The position numbers and the translations under genes were made by a program. From assembly GCA_016934955.1 (NCBI GenBank), contig JAFGRY010000029.1, positions 41,626 through 105,625 of the forward strand: a stretch of 64,000 nt of DNA, written 5' to 3'. Numbering within the stretch: position 1 is the first letter of the stretch; each line of letters opens with the position of its first letter. This document shows positions 1-7,058 of this stretch, one piece after another. Below the pieces are notes generated by a model that had not been told where the DNA came from, did not search any database, and saw only the letters and a program-made list of their open reading frames with translations. The DNA is from a bacterium. Lineage in GTDB: Bacteria > Zhuqueibacterota > QNDG01 > JAGLOF01.

Positions 1-1
1 C

Positions 2-955
2 GGGGACACGCCTGCCGGCGCAGTGACGTTCCGGCTGATCTGCGTGCCCGTGCTCCTGTTCCTGGGCGCAAGCCGCTGGTTCCTCGACGGGATGGCATTC
101 GTTGTCATGGCCGAAGGCATCGCCGCCCGGCCGCTGCGCCCGGCGAGGGCGGCGGTGATCCGCCTGATCACGTCCATGGTGGCCAGCGTCATTCCGGTGC
201 TGGTGGGATCGCTGTCCGTGCACGCCTACCTGCTGCACAAGGAAAAGATCAGCTTCAGCGAAAGCGCCGCCATGTCGGTGCTGCGGTCGATCATCCCCGT
301 GTTCCTGTTTCTTCTCAACATACCCCTGCTGCTGCTGATCAGAAGCGATCTGGTCAACCGGGAGCTCTATCTCAGCGCGCTCGATGTGGTCACCATCTCC
401 CTGGTGGCGGTGGTCGTCTTTATCGTGATCGCCCTCTTCTATCCGCGGGTCATGGAACGGGCCATGCTGGCCCTGATCCGGCTCTGGCGCAGGCTCAGGC
501 TGCCGGGATCGGCCCGGCTGCTGGCGCTGGAGGAAAATCTCGCCCTCGAAATGGAGCGTTTGAGCGAGATATTCTGGAAGTATTTCCGGGAACGGAAAAT
601 GACGCTGCTCAAGGCCGGGGGCTGGATCCTCGCCGCCTGGATCATGGATTTTACGGCGGCGATCGTCATCATCGCCGGGTTCGGCGGCGGCGTTGACGTG
701 GTGCTGGCCCTGATCATGCAGTTCCTGATAAGGCCGGTGATCTACATCGCGTTCACCCCCGCGGGCGCGGGGGTCTGGGAATTCACCTACGGCGCCCTGT
801 TTCTGCTCTTTCTGCCGAAACCGCTGGTAGGTGTGGCTGTCCTCGTCTGGCGGATGGTGCTTTCCTACCTGCCCATGGCCGCGGGAGGCGTGCTGCTGGC
901 GCGCGAGATTGCCCGGGATGACCGCCTGCGCTCACTGTTGCGAAAACAGCGTTGA
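2..955 (+). CDS. Flippase-like (LPG synthase TM-region) membrane protein, 5' end outside window
   Basis: The reading frame is open to the left edge, so the gene starts outside the window; a GTG at 23 need not be the start. About 317 residues are visible, close to the usual 300-330 of this family. The protein is a chain of hydrophobic helices with a cytoplasmic stretch rich in Arg/Glu in the middle, and the C-terminal half holds the pattern typical of lysylphosphatidylglycerol synthase TM-region proteins (PF03706-like), including a region around FTPAGAGVWEF, where a P-x-G-x-G-x-x-E motif is characteristic. Family members move or modify lipids at the inner membrane; the substrate here is unknown. 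It is followed after 36 bases by the Dabb gene. Confidence 0.75.
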   Translation, partial: GDTPAGAVTFRLICVPVLLFLGASRWFLDGMAFVVMAEGIAARPLRPARAAVIRLITSMVASVIPVLVGSLSVHAYLLHKEKISFSESAAMSVLRSIIPVFLFLLNIPLLLLIRSDLVNRELYLSALDVVTISLVAVVVFIVIALFYPRVMERAMLALIRLWRRLRLPGSARLLALEENLALEMERLSEIFWKYFRERKMTLLKAGGWILAAWIMDFTAAIVIIAGFGGGVDVVLALIMQFLIRPVIYIAFTPAGAGVWEFTYGALFLLFLPKPLVGVAVLVWRMVLSYLPMAAGGVLLAREIARDDRLRSLLRKQR

Positions 956-991
956 TGCCGCTGTTTCATACCCTGGACTGAAGGAGGGATT

Positions 992-1294
992 ATGGTCAGG
1001 CATATCGTGCTCTGGACGCTCAAGGATTTCGGGGACGGTCATCCGAAAGCGGAAAACCTGCCCCGAATGAAGGCGTGGCTGGAAGGGATGAAAGAGGCCG
1101 TCCCGGTGATCAGGACACTGGAGGTGGGGATGAATTTCAATGAGATACCCGGCTCCTTCGACATCTGCCTGGTGACGACATTCGACAGCAGGGAAGATCT
1201 GCAGATCTACCAGGATCACCCGGAACACCTGCGGGTGAAAACGCTGCTGGCGGCGGTCCGGCTGGAAAAACGGTCCATCGACTATGACTACTGA
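992..1294 (+). CDS. Dabb (stress-responsive alpha/beta barrel) domain protein
   Basis: A 100-residue protein that matches the Dabb family in length and pattern: it begins MVRHIVLWTLKD, continues with a helix rich in Lys/Glu, a second strand with LEVGMNF, then DICLVTTFDSREDLQIYQDHPEH near the end. Proteins of this type form dimeric ferredoxin-like barrels; functions vary from stress response to small-molecule cyclisation, and none can be assigned here. A strong ribosome binding site AAGGAGGG at 981-988 precedes the ATG. It lies 36 bases after the flippase-like gene on the same strand and may be co-transcribed. Confidence 0.85.
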   Translation: MVRHIVLWTLKDFGDGHPKAENLPRMKAWLEGMKEAVPVIRTLEVGMNFNEIPGSFDICLVTTFDSREDLQIYQDHPEHLRVKTLLAAVRLEKRSIDYDY

Positions 1295-1314
1295 TCCGCT
1301 CCGGGGAGCGGGGT

Positions 1315-2061
1315 TCAGGCGCGGCGTCTCCGCCTGAGCAGATCCTCGGCCGCTTTCAGCTCAGCAACGGTATTGATTCCCTTCAGCACATCGGGATCGT
1401 CCACGGTCAGCGTTTCGATGAGCTGGCCGCGGGCGGTGAGCAGTTCGATGATGTCGGTCAGGTAGTATTCGCCCTGGTCATTGTCAGTGGATAATGCCGA
1501 CAGCAGGGGGAAGACCCTGTCCGCGTCGAAACAGTAGTGGGACGTGTTCACTTCCGTAATTCGTTTTTCCGCCTCAGTGGCATCCCTGTCTTCCACGATC
1601 CTTACCACTCTGCCCCTGTTGTCCCGAATGATCCTGCCGTAGGCGGGGGGGGGATCGATGACCGCCGTCATCATGGTTGCCGCCGCATTGGTGTCCCTGT
1701 GCCGCTCGATGAGACGAGCAAGGATTTCGCCGGTGAGAAAGGGCGCGTCACCCACCAGCACCAGCACGTCGCCGCTGTAGGCGCCGGCCGTTTCCGCGGC
1801 GGTGAGCAGGGCGTGGCCGGTGCCCAGCTGCCGCTCCTGGAGCGCGTATTCCACGCCGTCACCGATGACGGACCGCACCAGGTCGGCCTGGTGCCCGATC
1901 ACGAGCATGATCCGGTCCACGCCGCCTTTGCGGCAGGCGTCGATCACGTAGCCGACCAGGGGCTTGCCGAGAATGGTGTGCAGCACCTTGGCCTTGTCCG
2001 ATTTCATGCGGGTTCCTTTGCCGGCGGCCAGAATCACGGCCATTACGGGACGGGTCGTCAC
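1315..2061 (-). CDS. GlmU-type nucleotidyltransferase (uridylyltransferase domain only)
   Basis: A 248-residue protein equal to the N-terminal pyrophosphorylase domain of GlmU, which makes UDP-GlcNAc from GlcNAc-1-phosphate and UTP. Visible motifs are LAAGKGTRM (residues 11-19), the Lys after it, GTGHAL, VGDAPFL, YGRI, EVNTSHYCF and DQGEYYLTD. The left-handed beta-helix acetyltransferase half of full GlmU (another ~200 residues) is absent: the frame ends with an Arg-rich tail and stop, and nothing resembling hexapeptide repeats follows. Either acetylation is done by another protein or the substrate is a different sugar phosphate. Start is GTG with GAGGAG eight bases upstream. The lipid kinase and dGTPase genes lie upstream on the same strand. 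Confidence 0.85.
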   Translation of the reverse strand: MTTRPVMAVILAAGKGTRMKSDKAKVLHTILGKPLVGYVIDACRKGGVDRIMLVIGHQADLVRSVIGDGVEYALQERQLGTGHALLTAAETAGAYSGDVLVLVGDAPFLTGEILARLIERHRDTNAAATMMTAVIDPPPAYGRIIRDNRGRVVRIVEDRDATEAEKRITEVNTSHYCFDADRVFPLLSALSTDNDQGEYYLTDIIELLTARGQLIETLTVDDPDVLKGINTVAELKAAEDLLRRRRRA

Positions 2062-2111
2062 AGTCGTTTCTCCTCACTATTCGAATAATCACTTCCGGTG
2101 CGGATCATTCC

Positions 2112-3002
2112 TCATGTCCAGTACACGTTCAGCGCCCTGTGCAGGCATTCGATCTCGATGGGCGTGATTCCGATCAGTTCTCCGTCGGGGGTGAGCACCT
2201 TGGGCGGGTCGGTCACGATGCTGATCTTTTTCGCCGTGAACTGCTCCACTTCGGCCTCGCCCACATGCTCGCCGGTGAAGACTTTCGGGAACAGTTTGAG
2301 CAGCCGCACTCTCCCCATTTTATTGGCCAGGGTCACATCCAGTAAGCCGTCATCGATCTCGGCCGCCGGCGCCATGAGAAAGTTGGAGGTGTAGCGGGTG
2401 TTCGACACCTCCACGAACAGGTTGCGCCGCTTGTACTCACGGCCGTCGATCACGATGGTGAGATCGTGCAGGGGCAGCCGCAGCGCCTGCCAGAGCACGC
2501 CCAGGGTGTAGGATACATTGCCGAATATTTTGAGATTCTTTGCGGTCTTGGTGACATCGGCGACAAAGCCGAGTCCGAGAATGTTGATGAACCAGTAGGT
2601 CTGACTGTGGGAGATGAAGCGGCCGATGTCGACTCCCCGTGTCCGGCCGGCGGCGATGATCGCCACCGCTTTCTGCCAGTTCTCCGCGTCGAGGTCGAGG
2701 TCCCGGGCCGCCGCGTTGCCGGTGCCGATGGGCAGAATGCCGAGGGTCGGTTTTTTGCGGGCCTTGTTCCTGAAGAGGCCGTTGACCACTTCAAAAAGGG
2801 TGCCGTCACCGCCTGCCGCGATCACCCCGGCGTAGGGCTTGAGGTCGATCCTCGAGGTGATCTCGGTGGCGTGTTCGGGATAGTCGGTGAGCTGCAGATC
2901 GAATTCGATGCCGTTGTCGGTGAGGCACGCTTCAACATCGGGAAGCATCTTTTCGGCCCGCCGGTGACCCGCCTGGGGGTTGTAGATCAGCAAATGTTTC
3001 AC
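2112..3002 (-). CDS. Diacylglycerol/lipid kinase family protein
   Basis: A 296-residue member of the DgkB/YegS-type lipid kinase family, which phosphorylates diacylglycerol or related lipids with ATP at the membrane. The N-terminus has the nucleotide-binding strand LLIYNPQAG, and the catalytic loop GGDGT is at residues 64-68, followed by the ILPIGTGNAAARDL segment typical of the family. The C-terminal beta-sandwich includes DDGLLDVTL. The start is GTG, supported by AAGGAGGG just upstream, 15 bases after the dGTPase stop, so the two genes are probably one transcript. Confidence 0.9.
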   Translation of the reverse strand: MKHLLIYNPQAGHRRAEKMLPDVEACLTDNGIEFDLQLTDYPEHATEITSRIDLKPYAGVIAAGGDGTLFEVVNGLFRNKARKKPTLGILPIGTGNAAARDLDLDAENWQKAVAIIAAGRTRGVDIGRFISHSQTYWFINILGLGFVADVTKTAKNLKIFGNVSYTLGVLWQALRLPLHDLTIVIDGREYKRRNLFVEVSNTRYTSNFLMAPAAEIDDGLLDVTLANKMGRVRLLKLFPKVFTGEHVGEAEVEQFTAKKISIVTDPPKVLTPDGELIGITPIEIECLHRALNVYWT

Positions 3003-3016
3003 CTGTCCCTCCTTGG

Positions 3017-4099
3017 TTAGAGCGGCTTGGGAAAGAGAATCGCCCTGGCTGATTCGAGGGCGAAGACATCGGTCATGCCGGCGACGAAATCCACCAGGGC
3101 CCGTTTGACCGGTTCGTTCCGGTAGAGTGTCTTCCGGTTCTCGAGAAATCTGCCGAAATACCTGTCCACCGTGTATTGCGAGGCCTCGTAGGCCGGGTAC
3201 TCCCGTTCATGTTTTTCATACAACCGCTCCAGATGCAGGAAGAGATGTTCAATAAGCGCCATGATCGTCTGGTCGCTTTTCAGCAGCAGGGGGTGGTTGT
3301 AGATGCGTTCGTAGTTGAAATCCTTGAGCCGGCGGATGAGTTCATACCGCTCCCCGGAAAACGAAATGACATCCTGCTTTTTCGATTCGTTGACCACATC
3401 GAGCACCAGGGTGTCGATGATCTCGCCGTTGGTGGTGCCAAGCGTCTCTTTTATCACGGCCGGAATGTCTTTTCTGGTGATCAGCCCCACGGTTATGGCG
3501 TCTTCGATGTCCCGTCCCAGGTAGGCGATCTTGTCGGCGACCCGCACTGAACAGCCTTCGAAACTCAGGGGCGCGGCCTGACGGTCGCTGACAGCGTCGA
3601 GGTCCTTCATCTCATGCTGCGGACTGTAGGTCTTCTGAAATTTCTCGCCGCAGTGGGAGACGATACCGTCCCGCACCGCGTAGGTGAGGTTGAGCCCCTC
3701 GCCGTGGCGGGTGATTTTGTCGACCACCCGCAGGCCGTGCACTTCGTGAATGAAGCCGCCGATATCGGCCGCCAGATCGTTGAGGATCTTTTCACCGATG
3801 TGCCCGAAGGGGGCGTGCCCCAGGTCGTGCCCCAGGGCGATGGCCTGCGCCAGCTCCACGTCGAGCCCCAGTCCCTTGCAGATGGTGGTGGCGATGGTCG
3901 AAACGTGCAGCACGTGCTCGATGCGGGTGCAGACGTGGTCGTTCTGGGGTGAGAAGAAGACCTGGGTCTTGTGTTTCAGCCGCCGGAAGGGGGTGGCGTG
4001 AATGATGGCGGTCTGATCGCGGAAGTAGTCGCCCCGAATGTCGGGTTCCCGGGGGTGCACGCGGGAATGGTATATGTCGCTGCTCAGCGGATTGCGCAT
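3017..4099 (-). CDS. dgt: Deoxyguanosinetriphosphate triphosphohydrolase-like protein
   Basis: A 360-residue HD-domain enzyme that hydrolyses dNTPs to nucleoside and triphosphate. The N-terminus shows the family signature: RDQTAIIHATPFRRLKHKTQVF, then an RIEHVLHV metal-ligand His, and the HD motif GHDLGHAPFGH at residues 90-100. A further metal-binding Asp is in VADKIAYLGRDIEDA. The length fits the shorter bacterial dGTPase group. It is first in a three-gene minus-strand run with the lipid kinase and GlmU-like gene. About 160 bases separate its start from the tRNA-Phe gene. Confidence 0.93.
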   Translation of the reverse strand: MRNPLSSDIYHSRVHPREPDIRGDYFRDQTAIIHATPFRRLKHKTQVFFSPQNDHVCTRIEHVLHVSTIATTICKGLGLDVELAQAIALGHDLGHAPFGHIGEKILNDLAADIGGFIHEVHGLRVVDKITRHGEGLNLTYAVRDGIVSHCGEKFQKTYSPQHEMKDLDAVSDRQAAPLSFEGCSVRVADKIAYLGRDIEDAITVGLITRKDIPAVIKETLGTTNGEIIDTLVLDVVNESKKQDVISFSGERYELIRRLKDFNYERIYNHPLLLKSDQTIMALIEHLFLHLERLYEKHEREYPAYEASQYTVDRYFGRFLENRKTLYRNEPVKRALVDFVAGMTDVFALESARAILFPKPL

Positions 4100-4214
4100 G
4101 GGGACGGGTCGTTCCTGTTCATTGTTGTTTAGTAATGACGATTAAAGCATTAATGTAGCCATTTGCGGGCAGAAAGTAAAGGGTTTTTGAGTAGCGTTTT
4201 TCTTTTTTTTCTCC

Positions 4215-4243
4215 TTGACTCACGGGGCAAAAGTTGTTATCTT
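4215..4243 (+). promoter_or_regulatory. Sigma-70-type promoter of tRNA-Phe
   Basis: TTGACT (4215-4220), a 17-base spacer and TATCTT (4238-4243) lie about 20 bases before the tRNA-Phe 5' end, which is the expected placement. Confidence 0.6.
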
Positions 4244-4262
4244 TATACCTCGCTTCAACGGC

Positions 4263-4335
<73 letters not shown>

Positions 4336-4337
4336 CT

Positions 4338-4374
4338 ATAGGCTTGGTAGGAACATTCCAAGCCTATTTTTTTT
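4338..4374 (+). terminator. Intrinsic terminator of tRNA-Phe
   Basis: ATAGGCTTGG (4338-4347) pairs with CCAAGCCTAT (4358-4367) around a 10-base loop and runs directly into a tract of eight Ts. Confidence 0.9.
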
Positions 4375-4380
4375 GCGTGG

Positions 4381-4413
4381 CCCAGCAGCTGGCGCTGTCT
4401 GGGAGGCGCCACT
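4381..4413 (+). repeat. Degenerate tRNA-Phe 3' fragment, copy R2
   Basis: The T-arm stem CCCAG/CTGGG and acceptor end AGGCGCC of tRNA-Phe are present, but the T loop is replaced by CAGCTGGCGCTGT, itself a small hairpin. The same 33-base arrangement, with four different bases in the hairpin loop, is found at 17783-17815. It cannot be a working tRNA. It marks the left start of block 1 of the island. Confidence 0.8.
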
Positions 4414-4429
4414 TATAAAAACAAGAACT

Positions 4430-4458
4430 TAGTCCCGAAAAATCGGGGCTATTTTTTT
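4430..4458 (+). terminator. Intrinsic terminator in leader copy 1
   Basis: TAGTCCCGA (4430-4438) and TCGGGGCTA (4443-4451) form a stem around AAAA and are followed by seven Ts. Conserved in leader copy 2. Confidence 0.8.
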
Positions 4459-4686
4459 GCCCTTTCCCGAAATGTCACCAAAATGTCACCAAAGATTCCG
4501 TTTAAAAATCAAAAAGCCCCTTTTTTTGGTTGCAGATCTAAAACTAAAGGAGCTCTTTGATAAAAAGAATCCAGGATGGTTCAATGTAACTTGCTTCAGA
4601 ATACAATGCAATAAGACGTTGTTTACAAATCCAGAAGTATAATAATAGCCCTAGTGGAACCTAATAGTCTGTTGACAGGTTTTTAC

Positions 4687-4715
4687 TTGACATTTTTTCG
4701 CTTTTTAATCATATT
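4687..4715 (+). promoter_or_regulatory. Conserved leader promoter, copy 1
   Basis: TTGACA (4687-4692), 17-base spacer, CATATT (4710-4715). The same elements and spacing are kept in leader copy 2 at 11138-11166, while neighbouring bases have drifted. It points toward the cassettes, the position of an integron Pc promoter, but an intrinsic terminator lies about 140 bases downstream. Confidence 0.65.
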
Positions 4716-4721
4716 TAGTTG

Positions 4722-4882
4722 TATTTCGTTTCAATGGGGACATACTTTATAAACAGCTGGTATATGCGTGACAGGATGGGCATTGGCATGACGGCACGTA
4801 TCCATTTTTTCAACTCCAATTTCTTTCCTCAAGTTGTGGATCGAGATGACATAGTTAACGGCGCTATTATTGCGCCGTTTTT
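4722..4882 (+). ncRNA. Putative small RNA of the island leader, copy 1
   Basis: Between the conserved promoter (4687-4715) and a strong terminator (AACGGCGC at 4857-4864 pairing with GCGCCGTT at 4872-4879, then Ts) lies a transcript of about 160 bases without a conserved reading frame. The core, around CAGCTGG, TGACAGGA, GGGCATTGGCATGAC and AGTTGTGGA, is well kept in copy 2 (11173-11330), whereas flanks vary. This fits a small RNA or a terminated leader. The family is not one I recognise. Confidence 0.45.
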
Positions 4883-4971
4883 GTTATGAATATATGGCAT
4901 ATTAGAAGACTATTATCGCTTTAGGTATGGAAAGCAAGATTGAATCGAAAAATTGTCATTTTGTCAGATGG

Positions 4972-5054
4972 CCTATATAGGGAATTTATTTTTACCCTAT
5001 ATAGGTAATGCCGTGAGAAAACTACCTGTATAGGACTTTTATTCCTTATTTAGG
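4972..5054 (+). repeat. Array of four palindromic boxes before the HEPN cassette
   Basis: CCTATATAGG occurs at 4972-4981 and 4996-5005, CCTGTATAGG at 5025-5034 and CCTTATTTAGG at 5044-5054. The first two are perfect 10-bp palindromes. They lie between the leader terminator and the first gene of block 1 and look like repeated protein-binding sites. Block 2 has a different box set at the equivalent place (11381-11444). A GTTATAC, matching the cassette junction consensus, follows at 5093. Confidence 0.6.
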
Positions 5055-5113
5055 TAACTAAGATTTTTGTTCAAGATGGCAGAGATAATTATGTTATACT
5101 TCAATAGGCAAAA

Positions 5114-5893
5114 ATGTATATAGCAACAAAAAAAGCTCTACTGATAGAAGATTGTTTCCGAAACATTGCTGATTATGATTATATAGCAGCGCGGATAACA
5201 TTTCGGACATATCTCATGGAGCAATTTTTATGGGCAGCCTTACAAGCCATTGAAAAATATCTTAAAGCCATTCTCCTATATTTTGACGTTGATACAAGGA
5301 CTATTAGACACGATCTTGAAAAAGCAATAGCCAAAGTTGAATTAATTGATGGTATAAATTGGGATTTCACAGATGACCATAAAGAATTCATTTCCTATTT
5401 AACTCGATATGGGAACGATCGATATTTTATGCTTTCAAAAGGGATGGATGGCCGCGAATTATGGCGATTAGATGATTGTGTGTGGAATATTCGAAAGTTT
5501 TGTTTTGATATACCTTATTTTAAGGAGAACAATAATAATTTTGAGAAGCGATTAGAATATATAACAAGCGATGAGTGCAAAATAAAGCCGAACCAATATA
5601 GACTTACCCCCCCTGGTGTGTTGGAAAGGATATTGGATCAAAAATATTATGTCATTCAAAGAAGGGCTTTGGTCTGGAAAAATTTTAAGTACGGTAAATA
5701 TAAAAAGCATAAAATAAAATTCAATAGGAAGCCATACGGGAAAAGACCTGTCCTTGAAATATTTTATAATATGTATCCTTGGGTAAAGAATCACATATAT
5801 CTACCTAAAAATTTTCAGCAGGAATTTGAAGCAGAAATGGTAAAGTTAGAGAAAATCAGAAACTCAAGAGCCAAAGGCGATGGTGAAGCATAA
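5114..5893 (+). CDS. HEPN-domain protein, first cassette of block 1
   Basis: A 259-residue protein. Residues about 10-130 resemble HEPN domains: an alpha-helical region with IADYDYIAAR, ALQAIEKYLKAIL and RTIRHDLEKAIAKV, the last being the usual H-D-L-x-K-A helix. A strict R-x4-6-H ribonuclease motif is not evident (Arg and His are spaced differently), so RNase activity is uncertain. The C-terminal half is Lys/Tyr-rich and not recognised. No nucleotidyltransferase (MNT) partner gene is adjacent. HEPN proteins often act in toxin-antitoxin or phage-defence systems. The stop codon TAA overlaps the 5' box of the following attC, which is common in cassettes. Only a weak ribosome binding site is seen. 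Confidence 0.7.
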   Translation: MYIATKKALLIEDCFRNIADYDYIAARITFRTYLMEQFLWAALQAIEKYLKAILLYFDVDTRTIRHDLEKAIAKVELIDGINWDFTDDHKEFISYLTRYGNDRYFMLSKGMDGRELWRLDDCVWNIRKFCFDIPYFKENNNNFEKRLEYITSDECKIKPNQYRLTPPGVLERILDQKYYVIQRRALVWKNFKYGKYKKHKIKFNRKPYGKRPVLEIFYNMYPWVKNHIYLPKNFQQEFEAEMVKLEKIRNSRAKGDGEA

Positions 5894-6071
5894 CCCCGGC
5901 CTGCAGTAGTCCCGGCCGGTCCGAGTCTGTTTCATTGTTCCATCTCCCTGCAGACGGCTCTACCCACTCATAAAGAGCAGGGCGGCGGATGGTGGCGAGC
6001 GATCAGTACCAACGATCAACCGAGTGTCGGGACCGTGTCTGGTGGCCAGGCGACTGAGACCAATGTTAGCT
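5888..6071 (+). other. attC site A (type 1)
   Basis: R'' box GCATAAC (5888-5894), R' box GTTAGCT (6065-6071). Inner arms such as CCGGCCTGCAGTAG near the left and CGACTGAGACC near the right are complementary with a few unpaired bases. Closely related to site I (17435-17619), so this attC type occurs in both blocks. Confidence 0.8.
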
Positions 6072-6198
6072 ATCAGACCACCCCACGAAAGTGAACGGTT
6101 TGAGAATTTAATTATGGAATACAAAAACACCATCCAACTTTCAATACAATTATATGAACCCAATATACAAATTATCTCGATAAAAGTTAGAGGTCTGT

Positions 6199-6930
6199 AT
6201 GAAACTATTGCCAAAACTCTTTTTATTATCACTGGGTACAGGTTTTCTACATACCCAGGATTTCACTCCAACCCATCTTTTTGAGCATGAATACTCAGGT
6301 TTGAAAACCAGCACTGAAACGGTAAAAATTATCACCTCGAGTACACTCAATAAAGAATCAGAGAATAAATTTAAAACAATACAAATCGGCAATCAGGTTT
6401 GGTCTGCAAGCAATCTGAGGGTTGATCACTATAGAAATGGTGACCCTATTCCACAAGTCCAGGATCCTGCGGAATGGTGCAAAATTAATTATGGTGCCTG
6501 GTGCCATTATGAAAATGATACACAAAAAGGCAGAGCATACGGAAAGCTCTATAACTGGTATGCTGTAAATGATCCAAGAGGACTTGCCCCCTCCGGTTGG
6601 CATGTGCCTTCGGACAGAGAATGGCAAACCCTTGTGGATTATGTTGGTGGTAGCCAGACGGGCGGAAACGAATTGAAATGGCAATATGGCTGGAAAGATA
6701 ATGGTAATGGCAACGACGGCAGCGGCTTTTCTGCGATTCCGTCTGGCTACCGTACAGCAAATGATGGCAGCTTCGGTAATTTGGGCAGCTATGCGTTATT
6801 CTGGACGGCTACTGAGAGTAGTCGTGATGAAGCGTATGAACGGACCTTGGGTTACGGTAATGCCAAAGTGTACCGTAACAGCGGCAACAGTAAGCGGTCT
6901 GGATTCTCTGTTCGTCTCGTGAGGGATTGA
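6199..6930 (+). CDS. Secreted FISUMP-domain protein (cassette gene)
   Basis: A 243-residue protein. The first ~20 residues (MKLLPKLFLLSLGTGFLHTQ) look like a signal peptide. From about residue 55 to the end it is a Fibrobacter succinogenes major paralogous (FISUMP) domain: IGNQVWSASNLRV, a GRAYGKLYNWYAV segment, GWHVPSDREWQTL, and a final GFSVRLVRD. The same domain and exactly the same last nine residues occur in the chromosomal protein at 51683-53017, so the cassette gene is likely drawn from this or a related lineage. Function of FISUMP domains is unknown, probably surface or extracellular. AGAGGT before ATG serves as ribosome binding site. Confidence 0.85.
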   Translation: MKLLPKLFLLSLGTGFLHTQDFTPTHLFEHEYSGLKTSTETVKIITSSTLNKESENKFKTIQIGNQVWSASNLRVDHYRNGDPIPQVQDPAEWCKINYGAWCHYENDTQKGRAYGKLYNWYAVNDPRGLAPSGWHVPSDREWQTLVDYVGGSQTGGNELKWQYGWKDNGNGNDGSGFSAIPSGYRTANDGSFGNLGSYALFWTATESSRDEAYERTLGYGNAKVYRNSGNSKRSGFSVRLVRD

Positions 6931-6934
6931 CGGG

Positions 6935-7033
6935 GCATAACTAGCGCATGAACCGGACAAAATCGCTTGTCACGCCTTTTGTGTCAAAAGCCGCGCCAAA
7001 CCGGCTTTGCCGGTTATACGCAGCGCGTTATAC
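6935..7033 (+). other. attC site B (type 3)
   Basis: R'' GCATAAC (6935-6941) and R' GTTATAC (7027-7033). GCGC with AACCGGACAAA on the left matches the complement of GGCTTTGCCGGTT...GCAGCGC on the right. Shares its right half with site G at 15930-16064. Confidence 0.85.
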
Positions 7034-7058
7034 GATTAAACATTAAGAGGCGATTATC

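Larger units (their letters stand above)
4399..4900 (+). repeat. Island leader, copy 1 (about 500-bp direct repeat)
   Basis: This stretch is closely similar to 10848-11350. Shared landmarks in the same order are CTGGGAGGCGCCACT, a terminator with TAGTCCCGA arms, a doubled ATGTCACCAAA, a promoter TTGACA-17-CATATT, a segment around GGGCATTGGCATGAC, and a second terminator AACGGCGC/GCGCCGTT. No convincing protein-coding frame is conserved between the copies. The two copies differ by many substitutions, so the duplication is not recent or has been converged from different sources. Each copy precedes one block of gene cassettes. Confidence 0.9.

Noticed and set aside
4399..4560. Possible remnant of a tRNA-linked integrase on the minus strand
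   Set aside because: Only about 16 codons are open before a stop in both copies; too short to claim a recombinase.
4457..4642. Open frame of 61 codons in leader copy 1
   Set aside because: The equivalent region of leader copy 2 does not keep the frame, so it is not under protein selection.
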